Shown: piece by piece, positions 16,301-23,938 of the stretch
How the letters are laid out: the number at the start of each line of letters is the position of its first letter
Numbering within the stretch: the stretch's first letter is position 1
NCBI GenBank assembly: GCA_028287745.1
Contig: JAQBPB010000090.1
Coordinates: 1-64,000 of the forward strand
Reading direction: 5' to 3'
Source: Chloroflexota bacterium
GTDB taxonomy: Bacteria; Chloroflexota; Chloroflexia; Chloroheliales; Chloroheliaceae
Length of the DNA stretch: 64,000 nt
Made by a program: the position numbers and the translations under genes
The notes under the pieces: generated by a model
What the model was told of the DNA's origin: nothing
What the model saw: the letters and a program-made list of their open reading frames with translations, nothing else
Database searches by the model: none

Positions 16301-18293
16301 AGAAACCGCTTCCGCTTCCCAGGAAGAAGCACCAGGCCAGCCCTGGGATTTTGATAAGGAACCCGGACAGGCTGGACCTGGCGCCGTTCCCGGCGGCATC
16401 CTGGCCCTCCAGGGACCGGATCAGGCTGCTCAAACTACAGAAGCGGCCAACCCGCCGCTGGCCGAGGACGCGCCAACTCCCAATTCACCAGTTTCCGAGC
16501 AAACCGAGGACGCTATTCCTGACTGGCTGAAAGCTTTGTCCAGTGGGGCTCAGCCGGAAGTAAACATTCCCCGGGCCAGCTCGACATATACCGAAATGAA
16601 TGCTGGCTACCACCCAGAACCGGCCGAAGAAGTTGCTTTGCCGGATTGGTTGCGCGAGGATAACGCCGCGTCTTCTGAAAATTCGTTTAACCCGGATAAT
16701 TTAGAGGACTGGCAGCCGCCCGTTGACTCCGATGAGAAGCCGGTCCAACCCAAAGGGGCCAGCCTGGAAACCCGCGAGTTGCCGGAATGGCTCCAGGAAA
16801 CTACAAACGAGCCTGCCCCGGCCAACCAGACCGATTACCCGCTCCCGTCCGAACTGCCCGACTGGCTGCAAGAGCCGGAATCGCCTGTCCTGCTGTATGG
16901 CGAAAATGATTATACCGGGCCAAATAACCTCAGGAACCCTGACGCCGGACCGGAGGTCAATTATTCCAGTTTGCTGGAAGAAGTGCCGGTTAATATACCC
17001 GGCCAGTTCAGCGGCGGCAGTTTCTTTAGCGATATGGAAGGCCCGGCCTGGTTGCGCCAGGCAAATCAGCCTAAACCGCCCGAACCGTCCCCTGAGGCTT
17101 CCGCGCCCGCAGTGACCACACCCGAACAGTCCATGCCGAACTGGCTCCGCTCGATTAATTCTCCGGCCGGGGAAGAAACCGCCCCCCAGGCGGTCGATGA
17201 AGAAACCGCCAGCCCTCCGCCGGATGCCGGGGTCAAGCCTGTAACAATTCAACCGGCCGTCCGAACCCAAAAGGCCGAAGAATGGCCTTCGGTCCACCTG
17301 CCGCCCCAGCTTGCCAGCGCCACGGTTCTGGAGGCATTGCTCAAGCCGCCCACCCAGCCGGTTACCCAGGTAGAAGCCCCGGTCAAAAAGCGCCGGATGG
17401 GTTGGTTGCGCAGTAATATTACCCGCTATATTCTTTCCCTTTTGCTGATAGGGGTAGCTTTGATTGGTCTTTTGCAGCCTTTACCGGTGGGGTCGCAGCC
17501 GGTGTCGGCTAATGTGCAGACATTCTATGACCAGGTGGACCGCTTACCGGCCAATTCCAAAGTCCTGGTGGCTTTCGATTGGGAAGCCGACCGCAGCGGC
17601 GAGATGGGGCCGCTCTCTCGTTCGGTGGTGCAGCATGTAATGGCGAAACGGGCCAGGCTGGTTTCAATCAGCCTTAATCCGCAGGGTCCGGCCCTGGCGG
17701 CTCGCGTGACGGACGACCTCGCAACCAATGCCATCTACGGCAACAGCGGTTTCTATAAATACGGCACTACCTACCTGAACCTGGGCTGGCGTTCCGGCCA
17801 GGAAGCCGGTCTGCGCAGTCTTTTCAACTCAATGGGCGACCTGACCGACTACAAAAACGGCCAGCGGGCCAGCACTTTAGCGGCAACCCGCGGCATCAAT
17901 TCGCTGAACGATTTTGATTTGATTGTAGTACTGGCCGGTGACGAAGGCGGCGTCCGGTCCTGGGTGGAACAGGTCGGGGTTCAGCCCGGTGTGCGCTTGA
18001 TAATGGGCGTGCCACTGGCAGTCGAACCGGTCGCCCGGCCTTACGCGCAAGGGCTATCAACCGCCAGCCCGGACCGGCGCACCACGGAAACCCAACCGCG
18101 CGCCCAGGCTTTAATAGCCGGTTTGAACCAGACTGCTCAGTATGACCAGCTTTTGCAGGACAAACTTAAGCTGAAAACCGACCCGACCGCCAGCCTGGAA
18201 GGCCGCTTAAGCGCGCAAAGCCTGGCTGCCCTGCTCTTGATTGCGGTTATAATTTTCGGAAACCTGGTGTTCCTGACCCGCCGCAGGCGGTAG
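13320..18293 (+). CDS. Giant zinc-ribbon protein with about 17 PDWL-type motifs and a membrane-anchored C-terminal domain
   Basis: This is a 1657-residue protein, started at TTG 13320 (purine-rich AGGGAGAAGGGG upstream; TTG 13299 is possible). Residues 1-60 contain two CxxC pairs twice (Cys5/8/19/22 and Cys43/46/57/60), a double zinc ribbon. Residues 60 to about 1340 are Pro/Ala/Glu/Gly-rich and disordered, punctuated by a short motif of hydrophobic-Pro-acidic-Trp-Leu: W codons start near 13712, 14037, 14160, 14307, 14373, 14751, 14874, 15396, 16524, 16647, 16788, 16863, 17049 and 17142, and Phe versions lie near 14674, 16028 and 16235. A basic region precedes a membrane span (about 1370-1390), then comes a folded domain of about 240 residues on the far side (VLVAFDWEADRSGEMGP; DLIVVLAGDEGGVRSW), and a last span with an RRRR tail. 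It looks like a multivalent scaffold; function unknown. Confidence 0.85.
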   Translation: MPKVCTKCGKNTPEMGRWCPGCGGLFWPLLLNNQPETGSPLACSICGTLNPGNIDNCTNCGAILQKSRPAIIGENPGFSRGGRISLNPGELEPGDPSAQSARAAGGRLSRLAQAREKMEADKKGSTGASSDWLDSLRSDKPANPVTSPAPAIPTGPVTPAIPTGPAETSELPVSPPAAPAPAAPKTEPLETESFSWTLDEAEMVDPAPTPAPVEPVGEDDAAFSNPSLDDLPDDTTLPDWLKNLKYKAEQSSGQNQSASNPSLASDSEEDMPEITGSIPQWLRDFAVASSNLPTGPDPEEILDEKEVDSAFLEEETALIPDTVEQELPDWLRSARVDTFITQEAPQKDILDWLKGPSQPLSGIPERPSFGDVDVEERLNFAFEEPENSAGSANFGDAGNETGRPRSGLTDILGFSPYNSEGNQAPFHWQQQAAESLPNPVEPDEAFPDIPDFLAEPSFVETPGNRPAPEPVYSALPVWLNGLKPPALDAGSEGQFPVDENGTTGPVEPGASPAGNLAPWLQGLQPPELEGNAALLLNLDELLNSLPPIDTSSGYTPQENDAQSARDKGTRPFSVGAMFHQTDYLSERFVGEGVPQSYPEEESYTPGFSIPSFDTDNASQPASRAGDTGPKPFSIPDEEGGPDTASAKAGNANGPVSGKGGVVFGAAAAGGVAGSALNQGQTAPGAGTSSLPDWLNMLPGLPELSAPPPTGQGTAETAESDWAKPWDDVVQPAGTGSDVASVMPEGGAAPENNQPAPGAAEETGSTWAKPWDDVAQPAEASPEGVAAAPLDAGNPPAEGAASTAGAEAAGVAANTANTEAVAGTSNSEGNANTANVTPLGEIAGAANTEVTDQVAATADENTETRSSASQDGPAIPPAWPVQLEELPSLASLNDGKPPTFELPDFLANLDNLAASDNEAAPEIPAWQRLYVPEKTADAPDSAPPLPTTSGTGEHVTHDTDTSALEANYDNLPDFLRDMNFIRQDPVIAPATPTGEETASASQEEAPGQPWDFDKEPGQAGPGAVPGGILALQGPDQAAQTTEAANPPLAEDAPTPNSPVSEQTEDAIPDWLKALSSGAQPEVNIPRASSTYTEMNAGYHPEPAEEVALPDWLREDNAASSENSFNPDNLEDWQPPVDSDEKPVQPKGASLETRELPEWLQETTNEPAPANQTDYPLPSELPDWLQEPESPVLLYGENDYTGPNNLRNPDAGPEVNYSSLLEEVPVNIPGQFSGGSFFSDMEGPAWLRQANQPKPPEPSPEASAPAVTTPEQSMPNWLRSINSPAGEETAPQAVDEETASPPPDAGVKPVTIQPAVRTQKAEEWPSVHLPPQLASATVLEALLKPPTQPVTQVEAPVKKRRMGWLRSNITRYILSLLLIGVALIGLLQPLPVGSQPVSANVQTFYDQVDRLPANSKVLVAFDWEADRSGEMGPLSRSVVQHVMAKRARLVSISLNPQGPALAARVTDDLATNAIYGNSGFYKYGTTYLNLGWRSGQEAGLRSLFNSMGDLTDYKNGQRASTLAATRGINSLNDFDLIVVLAGDEGGVRSWVEQVGVQPGVRLIMGVPLAVEPVARPYAQGLSTASPDRRTTETQPRAQALIAGLNQTAQYDQLLQDKLKLKTDPTASLEGRLSAQSLAALLLIAVIIFGNLVFLTRRRR
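15481..15516 (+). repeat. Direct repeat, copy 1, inside the zinc-ribbon gene
   Basis: This 36-nt unit encodes WAKPWDDV and flanking residues. It recurs at 15616-15651 with a single base difference, which indicates recent internal duplication of a segment of about 135 bp. Confidence 0.85.
15616..15651 (+). repeat. Direct repeat, copy 2, inside the zinc-ribbon gene
   Basis: Second copy of the unit at 15481-15516, 35 of 36 bases identical and in frame. Confidence 0.85.
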
Positions 18294-18318
18294 TCCTATT
18301 GATAGGGAGAGCGTTCTA

Positions 18319-19002
18319 ATGGATCTGAATCTGGTGGGTACAATCATCGCAGTAATTCTAACTGTAATGATTTTTACCTATCTGCTCGGTGATAACCCGG
18401 TCTTTCGGTTAGCCGAGCATATCCTGATCGGGGTGAGTGTAGGTTGGGTCACCTTGCAAATCTTATTTAATCTGATGCTCCCGGCTTTTAATTATGTCCT
18501 GGATAGCAGCAAGACCGGCAGCCTGGACTGGTGGCTCTACCTGGTGCCGCTGGTGCTTGGCTTGCTTTTGTTGTTCAGGCCGTTGCGCCAGGTCAGGCCG
18601 GTAACGAACCTGATAATGGCGATGGTTATCGGGACGGTTTCGGCCCTGGCCCTGGCCGGGGCGATTTCAGGTACTTTGCTGCCCCAGGTCGGCGCGGCCA
18701 TGCTACCCCTGAATACCGGCGACATAATCGGGCGGATAGTTTTGCTGCTGGGAACGCTTTTAGCTTTGTGGTATTTCCAGTTTACCGTTTTCAAAGTACT
18801 TCAACCGGCTCCAACCGAAGGTGCTGCCGCTAATTCCAGCGGGAGCCAGGCTGCTGAAGAAACTGGAATTTCTAGCCCGGTACGGTTAGTCGGTCGTTGG
18901 GGAATAATGCTGGCTTTTGGGGCGGTCTTTGCTTCGGTTTTTCTGACTTACTTTGCCGCGTTAGTAGACCGGCTGTTGTTCCTGATAAATCTTAAATTTT
19001 AA
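18319..19002 (+). CDS. Polytopic membrane protein, unknown function
   Basis: This is a 227-residue protein with about six membrane spans (near 5-23, 33-55, 75-90, 96-118, 130-152 and 190-222). ATG at 18319 has AGGGAG 8 nt upstream. A soluble Ser/Ala/Glu-rich linker sits between spans five and six (residues 165-190). No known transporter or enzyme motif is visible. It follows the zinc-ribbon gene by 25 nt and precedes the MutL-like ATPase by 88 nt, so its place is between the scaffold and the ATPase of the module. Confidence 0.78.
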   Translation: MDLNLVGTIIAVILTVMIFTYLLGDNPVFRLAEHILIGVSVGWVTLQILFNLMLPAFNYVLDSSKTGSLDWWLYLVPLVLGLLLLFRPLRQVRPVTNLIMAMVIGTVSALALAGAISGTLLPQVGAAMLPLNTGDIIGRIVLLLGTLLALWYFQFTVFKVLQPAPTEGAAANSSGSQAAEETGISSPVRLVGRWGIMLAFGAVFASVFLTYFAALVDRLLFLINLKF

Positions 19003-19090
19003 GGTTAGCGCTTGAAAAGGACTTTTGTCCATCTGTCAGGTTCCTGGCGGCAAATCTAACTTTTGAAATCAAATATCAACTGAAAATTAA

Positions 19091-21232
19091 ATGCAAAATC
19101 GCTTCAGTAAAATTGAGTCGGTCCTGGTAGCGGACTGTGGCAGCAATATCACCCGGGTGGCCCTGGTGGAAGTAGTTGACCAGGCTTACCGCTTTGTCGC
19201 CCGTGGCGAGGCTCCCAGTACCCTGGAAGAGCCCTACCCGGATGTTACCATCGGGGTTATCAACGCTATCAGCGCGATTGAAGACGCTACCGGCAAGCAT
19301 CTGTTGACCAACGGCAAGCTAATTACGCCCCAGCAGGAGGACGGCAGCGGGGTGGATGCTTTTGTCGCCAGCAGCAGCGCGGCCGAACCTTTGCGGGTAG
19401 TCGCGGCCGGTCTGGTCAGAGGCTTATCCGGGGCCAGCGCGGCCCGGGCCAGTCACGGCACCTATACCACCGTCCTGGGTACGATCAGCCTGGACGATTA
19501 TGGTGACGATTTCCCGCTGACCGGTGAAGGGACCGCCACCCAGGCTTTGCCTGACTCCGGATCAGACCTGCCTGACGGGTTTTCACCATTTACCAGCCGG
19601 AAGGACCGCCCGGCGATTTTCCCCTCGGACGCGCCTATTCCGGCCACTACCAGGGTCAAGAAGGCTAAAAAAAGAGGTCTGACTTTCTTCAAAGAAAACC
19701 CGGTCCGGCCCTGGAAAGAACGCCAGGTTGCCAAACTGCGTCGCCTGGCCCCGAACGTGGTCGTTATTTCCGGCGGCAGTAAGGGCGCTAAAGCCGAATC
19801 TTACCACAAGCTGGTAGATGTGGTGCTGGAAGCCAACCGGCAGGAAAGAATCCTGGCAATCGCGACCGGCGAAAACCGCCGGGTGTCCAGCCTGGTCTTT
19901 GCCGGGCCGCGTGAGGCCCAGGCCCAGGTTATCGAGCAAGTCGCCGGGCAGTGTGAAGTTTTCCCGGTTGATACCATCCGGCCTACCCCTGACCGCGAGA
20001 ACCTGGCCCCTTTGCAGGCCCAGCTGGCGACCATTTACCAGGAACGCTTGCTGCCGACCCTGCCGGGCTACCGCCGCCTGAGCGAAATGAGCAACACCCT
20101 GATTACCACGACCAGTGACGCGGTGAGTTTAATTACCCGCTTCCTGGCGAAAGATGTCGAAGCCAACCGGGTACTGACCGCCGACCTGGGCGGCTCGAAC
20201 GCGGCCCTGTTTTACGCTGACGCCCAGAAGTTTGCTTCGATGGTCCGGGGCGGTTTTGGCCTGAGTTTCGGGCTGAGTAACGTGCTGGCCGAAACGAGCC
20301 CGGACCTGCTGCGCCGCTGGCTGCCTTTTGAAATAAACGACGATGAGCTGATTCACTACGCTTTGAATAAGACCCTGCGGCCCCAGATTCTTCCCGCTAC
20401 CGAGCGCGAACTTTTCATTGAAGGGGCGTTTGGCCGCGAGGCTTTACGGGTATTGATGGAAGAACTGGACCGCGAAGCTCCGTCCAGTTTTGACTACAAC
20501 CGCCTGATCGGGGTCGGCGGCTCGCTGGTGAATGTGCCACTGTGGCAGACGGCCCTGCTGCTGCTGGACGGTTTGCAGCCGACCGGGGCCAGTGAAAGCG
20601 GCCTGGTGGAACTTGACCTGGACTCGACAATGCTAATGGCGGCAGCCGGTTCGCTGGCGGCCCTTAACCCTAACGCGGCGGCCTATCTTTTCCGCTACGA
20701 CTGCTTGCACCGCCTGGGAGCGGTAGTGGTCGTGCAGGGTAATGGCACTCCCGGCGCTGCGGCGGCCCGGGTGCGCTTGCTCAAAAGCGATGGGCGCTTG
20801 AAAGAGGCCGTGGTTCCCTATGGCTCTATCGCCCTGTTAAACTTACGGGCCGATGAGCAGGCCACCCTTGAAATCCAGCTTGAAAACCCCTTCCGGATAG
20901 GCGGTTCGCATCCGGGGGCGCTGGTCAGTACGGCTGAAGGCACTTATATCAGCGGCGGAGCCCTGGGCTTAATTATTGACGCGAGGGGGCGGCCGATAAA
21001 CTTTGCCAGTAACCAGGAAGACCGGATAGCCCAGGTCGCCGATTGGTACAATGTTTACCGCGAGGCCCTCAAACAGGCTGAGCACGAAGGTTCGGAAGAT
21101 TTCGCGCCCAACTCAGGCCCGGCCCAGCCTTCCCAGCCCACCACCGGCTTGCTGCCCTCCGGAGCGACAACTGAACCGGCAACCTTGCGAGAAACCAAAA
21201 AGCGGGGTTTTAGCCTGGGCCGCAGGAGGTAG
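19091..21232 (+). CDS. MutL/GlmL-type ASKHA ATPase-like protein
   Basis: This is a 713-residue protein of the family named after glutamate mutase L (MutL/GlmL), which has the actin/Hsp70/sugar-kinase ATPase fold. The phosphate-1 loop is seen at residues 14-22 (ADCGSNITR), the phosphate-2 loop near 364 (TADLGGSNAALF) and the adenosine motif near 473 (GVGGSLVNVP). The classical family members act beside adenosylcobalamin-dependent glutamate mutase and have about 460 residues; this one has an extra C-terminal part of more than 200 residues (VRLLKSDGRLKEAVVPYGSIALLNL and a Pro/Thr-rich basic tail). No mutase S or E subunit gene is in the window. The context points to an ATPase serving the membrane module rather than a mutase. 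Confidence 0.83.
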   Translation: MQNRFSKIESVLVADCGSNITRVALVEVVDQAYRFVARGEAPSTLEEPYPDVTIGVINAISAIEDATGKHLLTNGKLITPQQEDGSGVDAFVASSSAAEPLRVVAAGLVRGLSGASAARASHGTYTTVLGTISLDDYGDDFPLTGEGTATQALPDSGSDLPDGFSPFTSRKDRPAIFPSDAPIPATTRVKKAKKRGLTFFKENPVRPWKERQVAKLRRLAPNVVVISGGSKGAKAESYHKLVDVVLEANRQERILAIATGENRRVSSLVFAGPREAQAQVIEQVAGQCEVFPVDTIRPTPDRENLAPLQAQLATIYQERLLPTLPGYRRLSEMSNTLITTTSDAVSLITRFLAKDVEANRVLTADLGGSNAALFYADAQKFASMVRGGFGLSFGLSNVLAETSPDLLRRWLPFEINDDELIHYALNKTLRPQILPATERELFIEGAFGREALRVLMEELDREAPSSFDYNRLIGVGGSLVNVPLWQTALLLLDGLQPTGASESGLVELDLDSTMLMAAAGSLAALNPNAAAYLFRYDCLHRLGAVVVVQGNGTPGAAAARVRLLKSDGRLKEAVVPYGSIALLNLRADEQATLEIQLENPFRIGGSHPGALVSTAEGTYISGGALGLIIDARGRPINFASNQEDRIAQVADWYNVYREALKQAEHEGSEDFAPNSGPAQPSQPTTGLLPSGATTEPATLRETKKRGFSLGRRR

Positions 21233-21237
21233 AAACT

Positions 21238-22533
21238 ATGCAGAACGAAAATCCACCGGTTAGTTCCGGCATTACCCTGGGCGGTAACTTGCGTCCTGTG
21301 GCGGGCAACCGGATACAGGTTGCCGGGGCCGGGGCCAGTAGATATTTACCGGCCATGGCCCAGAATTTAACCCTGCGTGTCACTCGCCGCCTGCCAGCGG
21401 CCGGTGAATTGCTGGCCGGTGTTGGACAGCGGGTAGATAGCGACACCGTGGTGGCCCGGACCAGTATTTCCGGCCAGCCCTCGCTTTATAATCTGGCCGA
21501 GTACTTCGGCGTGCCTCCCAGGGATGCCGTTAAGTTTTTGCAAAAACAAGCCCATGCCGAGTTTAACGAAGGTGACGTAATCGCTGGCCGCAAAGGTCTT
21601 TTCGGGCGCCGCCAGTTTAAAGCGCCTTTTGATGGGAAAGTTTCGGCTATAGATAGCACGGGCGGTTATATCAGCCTGACCCCGAAGGCTCAACCCTTTA
21701 ACCTGGAAGCTTATGTCGGCGGCCTGGTTGTGGACAGCATCCCCAATCTTGGCCTGAGTATTCAGTTACAGGCCGGGTATGCCCGGGGTGCTTTTGGCTT
21801 TGGCCGGGAACGCCACGGCTTGCTGCGCGTCCTGGCGACTAACCCTTCCGACCCGCTCGAACCGGCCGCCATTGACGCCCGCGCCACCAATTATATTTTA
21901 TTGGCCGGTTCTTATATTACGGCCGAAGCTTTGCGCCGGGCCGTTGAGCTAAAGGTCCGGGGCATTATCGCCGGGAGCATCCAGGAAGAAGAGCTGACCA
22001 AATTCCTGGAATACCGCCAGCGGACCAGCTTTTACCAGGTAGGGTCGTATAACTGGCGCTTCCCGGCCGAACTTAGCGGCCATGATAGCCCGTTTACCCT
22101 GGTAATCACCGAGGGCTTCGGCTTGCGCCCGATGGCTAACCGGCTTTTCGAAATGTTAGCCGGACACGATGGCGAAGAGCTTTCAATAAACGGCCATACC
22201 CAGTTGCGCCGGGGCTGGCAGCGCCCTGAAATAATTGTGCCGGTGATAGCCAATACCGCGGTCAGCCGCCCACCGGCCCGGCTTGAGCCGGTCCAACTGC
22301 CCAGGGTCGGCTCACTCGTCCGCTTGATTAACCCAACATATCTGGGTGCGGTCGGCCATGTGGTTAGCTTACCCGCTTCGAAAAGAGGGATGCACCCCGG
22401 CCAGCTCGACCGCCTGGCAAAAGTTGATGTCGCGGGTACCACTCTGGTGCTGCCTTTCGCCGATATCGAAGTGTTGGACCAAACGGTTACCGCCGCGCCG
22501 CTAAACAACAATCGCCTTTTACCGGGCGGCTAG
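21238..22533 (+). CDS. Barrel-sandwich (lipoyl-like) and KOW/SH3-like protein, unknown function
   Basis: This is a 431-residue soluble protein. ATG at 21238 has a strong AGGAGGT 7 nt upstream and lies 5 nt after the MutL-like stop, so the two are coupled. Residues 45-150 have the strand pattern of a barrel-sandwich hybrid (VTRRLPAAGELLAGVGQRVDS; FKAPFDGKVSAIDSTGGYISLTP), but the Lys used for biotin or lipoate is not evident. A middle alpha/beta region holds ARATNYILLAGSYITAEALRRAVELKVRGIIAG. The end (residues about 355-420; GSLVRLINPTYLGAVGHVVSL) looks like a KOW/SH3-like barrel. I know no function. It could be an adaptor working with the ATPase. Confidence 0.78.
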   Translation: MQNENPPVSSGITLGGNLRPVAGNRIQVAGAGASRYLPAMAQNLTLRVTRRLPAAGELLAGVGQRVDSDTVVARTSISGQPSLYNLAEYFGVPPRDAVKFLQKQAHAEFNEGDVIAGRKGLFGRRQFKAPFDGKVSAIDSTGGYISLTPKAQPFNLEAYVGGLVVDSIPNLGLSIQLQAGYARGAFGFGRERHGLLRVLATNPSDPLEPAAIDARATNYILLAGSYITAEALRRAVELKVRGIIAGSIQEEELTKFLEYRQRTSFYQVGSYNWRFPAELSGHDSPFTLVITEGFGLRPMANRLFEMLAGHDGEELSINGHTQLRRGWQRPEIIVPVIANTAVSRPPARLEPVQLPRVGSLVRLINPTYLGAVGHVVSLPASKRGMHPGQLDRLAKVDVAGTTLVLPFADIEVLDQTVTAAPLNNNRLLPGG

Positions 22534-22559
22534 ACCCGCTTCCCTGGACAGCCGCTGGC

Positions 22560-23094
22560 ATGCAGTTATACTCCTATATTTATCGTAAAATAGCAGTTGG
22601 CCTGTTAATCCTGACAGCCCTGCTATTTTCGTTTGTCCTGATTTTTAACTGGCGGCCCGGCGGCGGTAACCTGGCTCTGTTGTGGGAATTTTTGCGCTTT
22701 GTGCTGGCGGCCATGGTCCTGGTAAGCTGGGCAATCTTGAACCTAACACCGCCCTGGCCCACCGGGTTTATGCTAACCTTCGCTGAGCTCAGGTTTGAAG
22801 CCGCCCGCACTGCCGCTTATAACCGTCTCATCAAACCGGATGACGCCGACACCTACTTCAACCTGGGGTGGCGGTCCATGGACTGCTCAACGGGCCGGAC
22901 CAGTTAAAACTGGAAGCCTCCCGGGTTGACACTTACTTCAATCAGGAAGTAGAATCTTTTAACAGGGCGCTCCAGTTAGCTCCGGCCAACCCGGAACCTA
23001 CCGCTACCTGGACTAACTCTACAGCCGCACCAACCAGATGGAACTAGCGTTGAAGTATTTTAATGAATATCAGCGCCTCAAAAAACAAACTTAA
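22560..23094 (+). pseudogene. Decayed gene for a membrane-anchored TPR protein
   Basis: The intact first part (ATG 22560) has two hydrophobic segments in residues 8-28 and 40-62 and then reads DADTYFNLG. At the G-run 22865-22868 the frame must shift by -1 to continue as VAVHGLLNGPDQLKLE and on to FNRALQLAPANPEP, a clear TPR sequence. A second -1 shift near 22998 leads to YRYLD, then an in-frame TAA at 23014-23016, then LYSRTNQMELALKYFNEY and a natural stop at 23092-23094. The reconstructed protein would have about 178 residues, with two membrane segments and TPR repeats. Three independent lesions argue for a pseudogene; two of them lie near short homopolymers, so sequencing error could contribute. 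It is the last gene of the module run. Confidence 0.75.
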
Positions 23095-23119
23095 ATAAAA
23101 TTTGGGAACCTCTAATTAC

Positions 23120-23938
23120 ATGGACCAAGTTATTCCCCCTCCCGCGCTTGAAGTTTACGACCTGACCAAACACTATGGCGAACATGCCGTCCTGGATAAA
23201 CTTGATTTGAAACTACCGGCCTCCTCGCTGGTCGGGCTTCTGGGGCCGAACGGCGCGGGTAAAACGACCTTATTAAAGTCGCTGGCCGGTCTGGTTAAGC
23301 CGGATAAGGGCACTATTAAAATTGCCGGGTTCGACCTGGGCACCCAGGAGAGCGAAGCCCGCCGCCACCTGGCCTACGTGCCGGATGTACCGAACTTTTA
23401 CGTTGAGCTGACCGTCATTGAACACATGGAACTGCTGGCCCGCGCCCACAGCGTAATGGACCGGTTTAAAGAAGAATCCGAACGGTTGCTGCGCCGGTTC
23501 GGTTTGTGGGAAGCCCGCCACCAGCCTTCTTTTACCCTATCTCGCGGCATGTCCCAGAAACTTTCGATTTGCTGCGCTTTTATTCGACCTTCCAAAGTGC
23601 TGCTGCTGGACGAACCGGGCGGGACACTTGATATAAAGAGTGTGGGCCGGTTGTATGAGGCGCTTGCCGCGTACCGCGACTCCGGCGGCCTGGCAATCTT
23701 TAGCAGCCACCAGTGGGAAGCTCTCCAGGACTTTTGCGACCTTTTCGTGCTGGTAGACCAGGGCCAAACCGTGGCGGTCGGAGACCTGGAGTTCTTGCGC
23801 GAAGGGGCCGACCTGCCGCCCGAGGCCGGGTTGAAAGAAATTTACCTGGCTTTTATGGACACTGACGATGAGCCGGAAGAGTCCCGGGATGCCGCTGAAG
23901 TTGAGCCGGCCCCGAAACCGGTGAGGTCAAAGCGGTGA
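23120..23938 (+). CDS. ABC transporter ATP-binding protein
   Basis: This is a 272-residue nucleotide-binding subunit. Walker A is GPNGAGKTT, the Q-loop and the signature region (LSRGMSQKLS) follow, and Walker B is VLLLDEPGG with a D-loop TLD and the H-loop His in FSSHQWEAL. It belongs to the single-domain type that pairs with ABC-2-like permeases, usually exporters. The ATG at 23120 is my start; TTG 23102 is possible, and neither has a strong ribosome site. A Glu/Pro-rich tail of about 30 residues follows the ATPase domain. Its end overlaps the permease start by four bases (GTGA), which is standard coupling. The transported substrate is unknown. Confidence 0.92.
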   Translation: MDQVIPPPALEVYDLTKHYGEHAVLDKLDLKLPASSLVGLLGPNGAGKTTLLKSLAGLVKPDKGTIKIAGFDLGTQESEARRHLAYVPDVPNFYVELTVIEHMELLARAHSVMDRFKEESERLLRRFGLWEARHQPSFTLSRGMSQKLSICCAFIRPSKVLLLDEPGGTLDIKSVGRLYEALAAYRDSGGLAIFSSHQWEALQDFCDLFVLVDQGQTVAVGDLEFLREGADLPPEAGLKEIYLAFMDTDDEPEESRDAAEVEPAPKPVRSKR

